Below are positions 7,650 through 15,805 of a stretch of 64,000 bases of DNA, in pieces. The first letter of the stretch is position 1, and every line of letters begins with the position of its first letter. The position numbers and the translations under genes were made by a program. This DNA is from Sabulitectum sp036743055 (GTDB lineage Bacteria; Fermentibacterota; Fermentibacteria; Fermentibacterales; JCC-6): assembly GCA_036743055.1 (NCBI GenBank), contig DAINQE010000001.1, forward strand, positions 62,001-126,000, given 5' to 3'. The notes below the pieces were generated by a model. That model saw nothing but the letters and a program-made list of their open reading frames with translations, had not been told where the DNA came from and ran no database searches.

Positions 7650-10600
7650 TCAGCGGAGCCCGATACGGGTATGCACTCCCTGATGGCATCGGAAAGCGCG
7701 GAGAGGCTAACCGGCTTCTGAAGCACCCTGCTTATCCCAAGTCTGAGCATTTCTCCTGAAGTGCTTTCGGCGCTGTGACCGGAGATGATGATCACGCTCA
7801 CCGCAGGGTCAACCTCCCGCATTCTCATGAATGCGTCCATACCGTTCATCCTTGGCATGGTCATATCCATGAGGACCAGTCTGATCTCATCCGCATGGTT
7901 CTGGAACATCTCCACCGCTTCAATTCCGTCGGAGGCCTTCAGGACCTCGAAACCCAGTGAACGGACCAGCTTGGAAAGCACCGTGCGCACCACTTCTTCA
8001 TCGTCCACCACGAGGATGGTGCCTTCCATGGGGGAATCCGCCGAGGGAGCCGATTTCAGGCCATTATCCGCCGGGGCGTCGGACAGAGGCAGTATTACGG
8101 TGACGGTGGTTCCATCCCCGGGAGCGGACTGAATGGAAACAGTTCCATTGTGAGCGCTTACGGTTCCGTAAACAGCGGGAAGCCCCATTCCGGTGCCGTT
8201 GCCCAGTGACTTCGTGGTGAAGAAGGGTTCGAAGGCCTTCGCGGCCACCTCTGGAGGCATTCCCTTTCCCGTATCCGAAAGGCGGAACACCACCGATCCC
8301 GGCTGCTCGTCCGAGGTGGAGAAGGTCATGGTACCCTCGCCGTCCATGGCGTCCCTGGCGTTCAGCGCCAGGTTCAGGACGGCATTGTTCATCTCCGAAG
8401 CGTCCCCGAGGATGACCGGGTCCAGGGCCCTGTAGTCCCTTCTGATCTCTATCCTTCTGTCTATGCTGCGCTCGAGGAGGGCTATCACTTCGTCTATCAG
8501 GTGATGAAGGTCGAAGGGGGCGATGTGGGAGAGGCCCTTCCTGCTGAAAGCAAGGAGCTGACGCACAAGGGCGCCGGCCCTCTCGGAAGAGCTGAGAATG
8601 CCCCTTATGAACTCAACCTCCTCCGGGGTGTTCCTCTCGCTTCTGAGGCACTCGGCAAATCCGACTATACCCATCAGCTGGTTGTTGAAATCGTGGGCTA
8701 TCCCCCCGGCCAGCTCCCCCACCGATCTGAGCTTTTCCGAATGCTTCAGCTCGGTTTCAAGCTGGTGACGCCTGGTCACGTCCATTATCACTATGTTCAC
8801 GGTGCAGTCGCCATTCCCGAACTCTTTCCTCCTGGCGGTGAGCTGAATGAAAACATTCTCGCCCATCCCGTTGCGTGCGGGCATATCCAGCACGAACTCC
8901 TCACCGGTCCGTGCGCAGTTCCGAAGCCTTCTGAGAAGGGACTGGGAGAGGTCCTCATCCAGATGCCTTGAGAAGAAGTCCTCCTGGTGGCATTCAGATA
9001 GCTTGAGGACCCTTACCGCCGAATCGTGGAATGTTTCCCGGTGGGAGGAGAAATCCGTACTCCAGTGCTGTTCGATCACCCCGATGCGGGCCATTCCCTG
9101 CGTCTCCTCCAGCCTGTCGTGGGCGGCTATCAGTGTCCTTTTACCCTCCACTTCGCCCGTTATCTCCAGGGCATAACCGTAAAGGCCTCTTCCGCCGCGG
9201 TGGTCCGAGGGGTAGCAGCTCACACGAAAAAACCTTCTGGACTCCCCGTTCTGAGGCCGCGATGAAATCGTGCCGGCATAGGTATCGCCGGCTTCCATCG
9301 CCGCCCTGACAGCCGTGTGGAATACCTGGAACTCCTCTATACCTTCGCTGAACTCCTCCAATGGAATGGGGGTACCAGTGGACATCCCGAAGAGGGAAGC
9401 GGCTTCAGGGGAGAGTGTTACGGTGCTGTCAGTGCCGTCATACTCCCATATCCCCATACCGGCAAGTATCTGCGCATCGTGAAGCCTTTTCTCCAGCCCC
9501 CTCCGCCGTTCTTCAGCCCGGCTGGTCTCCGTAACGTCCCTTACCGTGACACAGAGGGTCTCGGCGAAATCCACCGGCCTGAACACCCTGCAGTGACAGT
9601 CCATTCCAGCCGTAGCAAAATCGAAGGCTGGTTCCTCCCCCAGCACCCCTTCCCTGAAAGGAGCAAGGGTGAGGATATCCGGAACACGTTCCTTGATCCC
9701 CTGGAAAGCGGGATTCATGTCAAGCACCGAAAACTCATCGCTTCCCCTGGAATGATAGATAAGCAGAGCCCCTATTGGAAGCCCGTTGAAAAGCCCCCTG
9801 AATTTCCTCTCGCTGTCGGCAAGTGAGCGCTCCCTGTCCCTGAGGGCGGTAACGTCCACGAATGTTATCACCGATCCCTCCACCGTGCCGGATGAGGTCC
9901 TGTAGGGAGATATCTTCGCAAGCCAGTCGCCTGATACATCAGCATCAAGGGACAGTTCAACGGCCTCCCCTGAATCGGAGACTTTCCTGGCCACGGATGC
10001 AAGCGCATCGAATGAAGCTTGTTCGATGGAGGTGGTGAAGTCGGTTATGCTCCTTCCGGTATCAGCTTCGGTTATCTTGAAGAAACGGGATACCCTGGGA
10101 TTGAACCTCCTGATCCGGAGTTCCCTGTCCAGGAACAGGGAGCCCACATCCATGCTCTCCAGAAGGTTGCGCATGTCGTCGGTGAGCACGGTCAGCCTCC
10201 TGTTGAGCCTCTGCAGCTCTTCGTTGGAGGCCATGAGTTCTTCATTGGATGCGGTGAGCTCCTCGTTGGCGCTCCGTATCTCCTCATTGGTGGTCTGAAG
10301 CTCTTCATTGGATGCCTGAAGCTCGCCGGTCCTGCTTCTCAGCTCCCTTCGAGTTGTTGCCAGATCGCTTTCCAGAAGTGCGATCTGCTCCTCGAGAACG
10401 GTTATGTCCGATTCGCTGCAGGCTATTCTGGCGGTGTTCTCAGCCTCCGGGTCCTTCCTGTTGAACTCAAGCAGGAAAACACCGTTCATCTCCAGAGGGG
10501 AAACGCAGCTCACGGAAATGGTCACATCCTCCGGAGTGTCGCACTCGATCTTCCTGAAACTGCCCCTTGCCCTCCTCACCCCGGCGCGGACTGCGGACTT

Positions 10601-11707
10601 CATCGCCGGGGAGAGCATGGGAAGCAGGCTTCCGCCGGGAACGCCCGAGGGTATGGAGAGGTACGAGTTCATGTCTCCGTTGATGAACAGGATACGGTAG
10701 TCCTCATCAATGAACACGCAGTCCGGGAAGAACCGCTCCTCCAGGCAGGAGGTAAAGGTTCGTATCCTTGCGGATATCTCGTCTTCGTCCTCGATTGCGT
10801 ATCCTGTTCTGCCGAAGCCTTGAATAGAATCGGGGGTGTTCTTCTCGAAGGGGAACATGTCCACTGAGATAACCGTTTCAGAGCTCTTTTTGAAAACCCG
10901 CCACCTTGAGTCCACCGTCTCCAGGTTCTCCTGCCTGGTCCCCGGGGTCTCCCCGCTTCCCAGGAAGAGGTAACCGCCCACGGAAAGGCTGTAATTAAGC
11001 CTGCCCAGGACTATGTCCTGAGCCCTGGGTTTCAGATAGATCATCATGTTCCTGCAGCTCACGAGATCCATGTGGGCGAATGGGGGATCCGCCAGCACAT
11101 CGTGATGGCTGAAGACCATATGACTCCGTATGTCCCTGCTTATCCTCCAGCCCCGGTCCATTTCGGCGAAGTACTCTCTGTACTCATCCGGGACGGTCTC
11201 GAACTGTTTTGCGGTGTAGATACCCTTGGATGCCTTTGACAGGGCGGTTCTGCTTATGTCGGTGGAAAAAATGGTGTAGCCGCCGCCGTTGCGTTCCATG
11301 GCCTTCTGCATCAGCATGGCGATCGAGTATGCCTCCATGCCGGTGGAACACCCGGCTACCCAGCATCTTACATTGGCATTGTCCTCCCTGGAGAACAGAG
11401 GTCCGATCACCGATTCGTCGAGCACCCTGAAGGCCGCCCTGTCCCTGAAGAAGGAGGTGACCCCTATGAGCAGATCGGTAACCAGCAGGTCCAGCTGCTC
11501 AGTATCTTCCTCCAGAAGCTTCACATAACTGCGAAGATCGTCGGCGCAGACGGAGTTCATCCTCTTGAGATAACGGCGGCGGAAGGTGGGCATGCGGTAC
11601 ATGCTGAAGTCCACACCGCTTCTGTCGTTCACCATCTGAAGAAGGATGTACTCCCAGTCCTCCGGGGCGAACCGTCCTTCAGGAACCGCTTTCTCTTCGT
11701 TGCTCAT
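7646..11707 (-). CDS. CheR methyltransferase-PAS-histidine kinase-receiver hybrid
   Basis: 1,353 aa signalling protein. Residues ~10-275 are a complete CheR-type SAM methyltransferase (VAGCSTGMEAYSIAML is the SAM-binding loop; SCRNMMIYL matches the catalytic region). A PAS-like stretch leads into a coiled coil at ~436-519 with heptads such as ASNEELQ/TTNEEIR. Several PAS-like sensor domains follow to ~980, then the HisKA H-box (His1005 in IAHDFNNQL), the HATPase domain (DTGKGMPPEVA) and a receiver with Asp1281 in LVLMDMTMP. This is the CheB/CheR-PAS architecture without CheB. No chemotaxis genes are nearby. It lies 38 bp after the adaptor gene, so it may belong to the efflux operon and sense the same stress. 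Confidence 0.93.
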   Translation of the reverse strand: MSNEEKAVPEGRFAPEDWEYILLQMVNDRSGVDFSMYRMPTFRRRYLKRMNSVCADDLRSYVKLLEEDTEQLDLLVTDLLIGVTSFFRDRAAFRVLDESVIGPLFSREDNANVRCWVAGCSTGMEAYSIAMLMQKAMERNGGGYTIFSTDISRTALSKASKGIYTAKQFETVPDEYREYFAEMDRGWRISRDIRSHMVFSHHDVLADPPFAHMDLVSCRNMMIYLKPRAQDIVLGRLNYSLSVGGYLFLGSGETPGTRQENLETVDSRWRVFKKSSETVISVDMFPFEKNTPDSIQGFGRTGYAIEDEDEISARIRTFTSCLEERFFPDCVFIDEDYRILFINGDMNSYLSIPSGVPGGSLLPMLSPAMKSAVRAGVRRARGSFRKIECDTPEDVTISVSCVSPLEMNGVFLLEFNRKDPEAENTARIACSESDITVLEEQIALLESDLATTRRELRSRTGELQASNEELQTTNEEIRSANEELTASNEELMASNEELQRLNRRLTVLTDDMRNLLESMDVGSLFLDRELRIRRFNPRVSRFFKITEADTGRSITDFTTSIEQASFDALASVARKVSDSGEAVELSLDADVSGDWLAKISPYRTSSGTVEGSVITFVDVTALRDRERSLADSERKFRGLFNGLPIGALLIYHSRGSDEFSVLDMNPAFQGIKERVPDILTLAPFREGVLGEEPAFDFATAGMDCHCRVFRPVDFAETLCVTVRDVTETSRAEERRRGLEKRLHDAQILAGMGIWEYDGTDSTVTLSPEAASLFGMSTGTPIPLEEFSEGIEEFQVFHTAVRAAMEAGDTYAGTISSRPQNGESRRFFRVSCYPSDHRGGRGLYGYALEITGEVEGKRTLIAAHDRLEETQGMARIGVIEQHWSTDFSSHRETFHDSAVRVLKLSECHQEDFFSRHLDEDLSQSLLRRLRNCARTGEEFVLDMPARNGMGENVFIQLTARRKEFGNGDCTVNIVIMDVTRRHQLETELKHSEKLRSVGELAGGIAHDFNNQLMGIVGFAECLRSERNTPEEVEFIRGILSSSERAGALVRQLLAFSRKGLSHIAPFDLHHLIDEVIALLERSIDRRIEIRRDYRALDPVILGDASEMNNAVLNLALNARDAMDGEGTMTFSTSDEQPGSVVFRLSDTGKGMPPEVAAKAFEPFFTTKSLGNGTGMGLPAVYGTVSAHNGTVSIQSAPGDGTTVTVILPLSDAPADNGLKSAPSADSPMEGTILVVDDEEVVRTVLSKLVRSLGFEVLKASDGIEAVEMFQNHADEIRLVLMDMTMPRMNGMDAFMRMREVDPAVSVIIISGHSAESTSGEMLRLGISRVLQKPVSLSALSDAIRECIPVSGSAD

Positions 11708-11745
11708 CGGTTCAAGATACCTCCGGAAAGCCCTGCTGAAAAGAC

Positions 11746-12777
11746 CTAGTTCACCACCGCAACGGGAGCATCATGGGCCAGGGAGTAGTGGCCGCTGGTT
11801 ATCACCGTTTCCCCCGGGGCTACCCCGTCGAGGATGGATATCATTCCCATACCGGAGGGTCCCAGGGTCACATACTGCCAGAAGGCCTTTCCGTCGATAA
11901 CCTTGAAGACCATGGGCCTGTCGTCCCTTATGAGTACCGCCTGTTCCGGAACTATCACGGAGTTCTCATGCTCGGCGAAGACGATCTCAGTTCTCGCAGT
12001 GGCCCCTGGGCGGAGGTTGGGTACGTGTGGAACATCCACCACCACCTTGCCGGAACGGAAACCGGGGTCGATCACCGGTGATACCGACAGGACCTCGCCT
12101 GCGAGTACGGTATCGTTCAGGGAGGGAACTATCACGAAGGCTTTCAGACCCGGGGAACACATGGCGAGCTGCCTTTCGTCGAGGTCAACCTCCACCTGGA
12201 GGCTCCAGGGATCCACGAGGGTTCCCAGGGGCGACCCCGGATAGACCGTCATCCCTGTACGGGCTGAAAGGTCCGCCACCACACCGTTGAATCCCGCGGA
12301 AACGGCGCTGTTGCTGTACTGAGTCCTGGCGGCGGACAGGTTCGCCGCGGCGGCTTCCAGACCGGTGGTCTGGCGAAGCATCCTTCTGACCTCATCGGTG
12401 ACATCGCCGCGATAGTTATCCACCTCGAACTGATAAAGGGCCTCGGCATTCCTGTACTCGCTGTTTGCGGCTGCCAGGTTGGAGGCGTGCTGTCCGCTGG
12501 CCACCCTGAAGATCACTTCGCCTGCGGCGAAGGACTCGCCCTCGGACTCGGGAGCCTGGACCACCTGACCCTGTATCTGGGCGGTGAGGCTCTGGGTCCT
12601 TCTGCTGGAGATCCTTCCGGTGGAGCTGATCACTTCGTAGAGAGTTCCGGTTTCCGCCACGGATGCTGACACAGGAAGGGGCGAAGGCTCCAGGGTCTCC
12701 CTTTCGAGTTCCTCCTCCTCCCCGCATCCGGCAAGGAATACCAGGCCAAGAACGAAAACGCTAATTCTCCGGAACAT
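11746..12777 (-). CDS. RND efflux periplasmic adaptor (membrane fusion protein), lipoprotein
   Basis: 343 aa. Lipoprotein signal with lipobox LAGC, then the HlyD/AcrA-type order: barrel-sandwich hybrid with a broken lipoyl domain (SLTAQIQGQVVQ ... AGFNGVVADLSARTGMTV), short hairpin at ~100-150, beta-barrel, and a membrane-proximal domain ending in VITSGHYSLA. It bridges the RND pump to an outer-membrane channel. The ATG has GGAGGAGG upstream and overlaps the end of the second permease gene by 17 bp. No TolC-type channel gene is in the window, so the outer-membrane partner must be encoded elsewhere. Confidence 0.94.
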   Translation of the reverse strand: MFRRISVFVLGLVFLAGCGEEEELERETLEPSPLPVSASVAETGTLYEVISSTGRISSRRTQSLTAQIQGQVVQAPESEGESFAAGEVIFRVASGQHASNLAAANSEYRNAEALYQFEVDNYRGDVTDEVRRMLRQTTGLEAAAANLSAARTQYSNSAVSAGFNGVVADLSARTGMTVYPGSPLGTLVDPWSLQVEVDLDERQLAMCSPGLKAFVIVPSLNDTVLAGEVLSVSPVIDPGFRSGKVVVDVPHVPNLRPGATARTEIVFAEHENSVIVPEQAVLIRDDRPMVFKVIDGKAFWQYVTLGPSGMGMISILDGVAPGETVITSGHYSLAHDAPVAVVN

Positions 12778-15700
12778 GCTTTTTCCTCCTCCGGGAAGTG
12801 ATCTGAATAAGGGCGGGAAGGGTCACCAGGACCAGCGGAGTGGAAATGATCATACCGCAGACCACGGTGAAGGAGAGCGTTCCCCAGAGGTCCTGGCTGG
12901 ATATCGGCCAGAGAACCAGTGGCAGAAGACCCAGGACCGTGGTGGCAGTGGTCTGAAGGATCGGCCTGAGCCTCTCCTCCACCACCTGATCCACGGCCTT
13001 CCTCAGCTCCATTCCCGCCTTCTTCTTCTTTTCGAAACTGTCTATCAAGAGAATTGAATTGTTCACCGCAATGCCAACAAGAAAAACGCTTCCCACGTAC
13101 GCCTCAGGACTGAAGATCCTTTCGAAGGCCCAGAATCCTGCAACCACACCCACCAGGGCCATGGGTATCACCGCGAGGACATACAGCGGAGCCGTGAAAC
13201 TCTCGAAAACGATGGCGGTCACGGCGAAAACCGCCAGAATGGCCAGTATCACCAGGAGGTTCATGTCTATACCCTCCTCTTCCTCGAGCCAGTCCGGGAG
13301 GAAGGTGGTGTCCTCGTAGACCCGGTAGCCCGACGGAAGCTCCAGGCTGTTCAGCAGGGAATACCTGAACCTGGCAGCCATCCTCTCGGCTCCCATGAAG
13401 GAATAGGCCACGGTGCGGACATATTCGCCGTCTTCCCTGATCACGGTGCCCTGGACCCCTATGGTGTCTATGTCGATGATGTCACGCATTCTCATGAAGC
13501 CGTCCACGGTGAGTATCCTGCTGTCCAGTATCTCGCTGAGCTCCGGGTCCCTCTGGCCCTCGAGCCTGAAGGAGAGGTCGGCGGTCTCGTCGGCGATACG
13601 CACTTGAGCCCCGTATCCCCCGGCCATGTTGTACCTCAGGGCCATGACCAGCTGATAGGGATTGATACCCAGATCGGCGAGCTCGATACGGTCGAACACT
13701 ATGGCGAGCTGCTCCCGGTCAACGGAACGGGCGTTCCAGTTGATGTCCACCTCTTCCACCCTGGGGTGCCTCTCCAGGAGGGTCTGCAGGTTCATTGCGA
13801 GGCCCTTCAGACCTTCGTAATCGAAACCCCTCAGCTCCACCGTCTGCATCATTCCGGCGCTGGAGGTGTTCCTCCAGTATCCCTCGGGGCTGATGCCCCC
13901 CACGTATATCCTTCTGATACCCCCTATGGTGGTCGCCAGGGCTATGGCCTCGGACTCTGTCTGAAGTGCCGTACCGTTCCTGAGGGCCTCCTGATCGAAC
14001 TGACTGTACACAACACCGCCCTCGCCGTAAACGGTGGTTCTGGTGGACAGGATACCCTCCCTGCCGGCTACTATCTCCTCGAACTTCCTGGCCACGTCGT
14101 CGGCTATCTCCTGGGGGGTTCCTGGGGGGAAGGCGTAGGATATCCAGAGATAATCCCTGTCCCCTCCGAAATTCCAGGTACGCCCGTGCTCCACCTTTTC
14201 AAGGAGTACATAAACGGAACCGGCTATCAGCAGGAAGGTGAAGATCACCGGTATCCAGGGCTTGTGGTGAAGGATGGAGACAACCCTTCCCAGCGCGCGG
14301 TCCCATTTCCTTTTCCTGTACCAGTCCCCCCTGCTCCAGTGGCCGGCTATGGAGGGAACGAAGGTGAGGCACACGGCGTAGGAGGCCATCAGTGTGGCGG
14401 CAACGGTGAAGGCAAAGGGTCTGTAGTATATCCGGAGGACACCCTCGCTTGCCAGAAGGGGAACGAAGGCAACCAGAGTGGTCAGTATTCCGCCCAGGAC
14501 CGGCATGGCCACTTCCCTGGCGCCGGTACCCGCCGCCTCCAGGGCCGTCATTCCCTGCCTTCTGCGATAGGCAATGGCCTCCATCACCACCACGGCTCCG
14601 TCGACCAGAAGACCGAAGGCGATGGCAAGGGCGCTGAGGGTGAGCACATTTATGCTGTACCCCGCAAGGAACACCGCCGTGACCGCCAGGGCGGTGGAAA
14701 AAAGTATCGAACTGAGAATGAGCGGTGTGGTCATCGGGCTGGGGTTGAGGACCAGAAGGATGAGCATTATCAGCCCCAGGGAGACCAGCGCTCTCCAGGA
14801 AAGCGCTTTCAGATCATCGGTGATTGCCTCGGTGCCGTCCTCTATGATGTTCAGGCTGATTCCCTGGGGAAGTTCCTGCTGAAGCCTTTCCACCTCTCTC
14901 TTCACGGTGGCTGCCACCCTTACGGCGTTGCTTCCCGGGGATCTGTCGAGCTCCATGGTTATCTGATCGAGGCCGTTGTACCTGAATATCACTCCGGTGT
15001 TGTCGGAGAAGCTCTGATAAATCCCGTGGGAAACATCCCCCAGGGTGACGAAATCGGTTCCGGAACTCCTTACTATGAGCTGTTCCATCTCCCAGAGACT
15101 CACAGGCACCGAAGAGACCCTCAGAACAGCCTGAAGACCGGTGGTGTCGGTTACCACCCCGACATTCCTGTCCACTATTCCCCTCTGGATGGAGGAAGCA
15201 ACCTGGGAGATGGTGAGGTCGAGGGAACGGAGGGCTTCCATGTCCAGGTCTATCAGTATCTCTTCGGTGCCTATCCCCTCAACTATCACCGAGCTGATGC
15301 CGTCTATCCGCTCAAGCCTGGGCACCACCACATCCTCCGCAAGGTTCTTCAGAACGGATTTCTCAGCGCCGGTTATGGCGTAAATGAGGAATCCCTCGCT
15401 CTCCATCTCTCTGGGCACCGCCTGGGTAACCGTGCTGGCGCCTGCATTCCCCGGAAGATCGTCGCGTATCATGGATATCCGCTCTATAAGCTCCATCGAA
15501 GCCACATCCATGTCGGTGCCCTGCTCGAAGGAGACCGTAACAACGCTTCGGCCCTCGCTGGACTGTGAGGAAACCTCCCTCACGCCTGGAAGCTGCCTGG
15601 CAACCTCCTCGATGGGTCTGGTGAGCTGCTCGCAGACCGCTTCCGGATCGGCCCCGTACCATCCCGTGGTAACATTCAGCTCAGGAAGGGTCGTATCCGG

Positions 15701-15805
15701 GGATCCTTCGATGGGGATCCTGAAGAAACTCACCGCGGCAAGGCCCAGGAGCGCCACATAGATGATGGCGGTGCCCCTCGGGCGCCTGAGGACGGCTGAT
15801 ATCAT
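12761..15805 (-). CDS. RND efflux permease (second of the tandem pair)
   Basis: 1,014 aa, normal for AcrB-type pumps. It shows TM1 at the N-terminus, a large periplasmic loop, the TM2-TM6 block (~330-490), a second loop, and TM8-TM12 (~840-1000). In the TM4 proton-relay motif GLLVDGAVVVME only the first of the two aspartates found in AcrB is kept. It starts ATGA-overlapped with the first permease. Two non-identical permeases with one adaptor suggest a heteromeric MdtBC-like pump, which is inference from gene order. The substrate is unknown. Confidence 0.94.
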   Translation of the reverse strand: MISAVLRRPRGTAIIYVALLGLAAVSFFRIPIEGSPDTTLPELNVTTGWYGADPEAVCEQLTRPIEEVARQLPGVREVSSQSSEGRSVVTVSFEQGTDMDVASMELIERISMIRDDLPGNAGASTVTQAVPREMESEGFLIYAITGAEKSVLKNLAEDVVVPRLERIDGISSVIVEGIGTEEILIDLDMEALRSLDLTISQVASSIQRGIVDRNVGVVTDTTGLQAVLRVSSVPVSLWEMEQLIVRSSGTDFVTLGDVSHGIYQSFSDNTGVIFRYNGLDQITMELDRSPGSNAVRVAATVKREVERLQQELPQGISLNIIEDGTEAITDDLKALSWRALVSLGLIMLILLVLNPSPMTTPLILSSILFSTALAVTAVFLAGYSINVLTLSALAIAFGLLVDGAVVVMEAIAYRRRQGMTALEAAGTGAREVAMPVLGGILTTLVAFVPLLASEGVLRIYYRPFAFTVAATLMASYAVCLTFVPSIAGHWSRGDWYRKRKWDRALGRVVSILHHKPWIPVIFTFLLIAGSVYVLLEKVEHGRTWNFGGDRDYLWISYAFPPGTPQEIADDVARKFEEIVAGREGILSTRTTVYGEGGVVYSQFDQEALRNGTALQTESEAIALATTIGGIRRIYVGGISPEGYWRNTSSAGMMQTVELRGFDYEGLKGLAMNLQTLLERHPRVEEVDINWNARSVDREQLAIVFDRIELADLGINPYQLVMALRYNMAGGYGAQVRIADETADLSFRLEGQRDPELSEILDSRILTVDGFMRMRDIIDIDTIGVQGTVIREDGEYVRTVAYSFMGAERMAARFRYSLLNSLELPSGYRVYEDTTFLPDWLEEEEGIDMNLLVILAILAVFAVTAIVFESFTAPLYVLAVIPMALVGVVAGFWAFERIFSPEAYVGSVFLVGIAVNNSILLIDSFEKKKKAGMELRKAVDQVVEERLRPILQTTATTVLGLLPLVLWPISSQDLWGTLSFTVVCGMIISTPLVLVTLPALIQITSRRRKKHVPEN

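Noticed and set aside
10150..10400. Tandem-repeat DNA inside the kinase gene, checked as a possible CRISPR or satellite
   Set aside because: The repetition is the codons of coiled-coil heptads (NEEL units) within an open frame, with no spacers.
13604..15568. 654-codon plus-strand open frame antisense to the second RND permease
   Set aside because: Composition is a mirror of the real gene (His/Gly/Gln-rich, no domains), and the minus-strand frame is a full-length RND protein. Such long shadows are common at this GC content.
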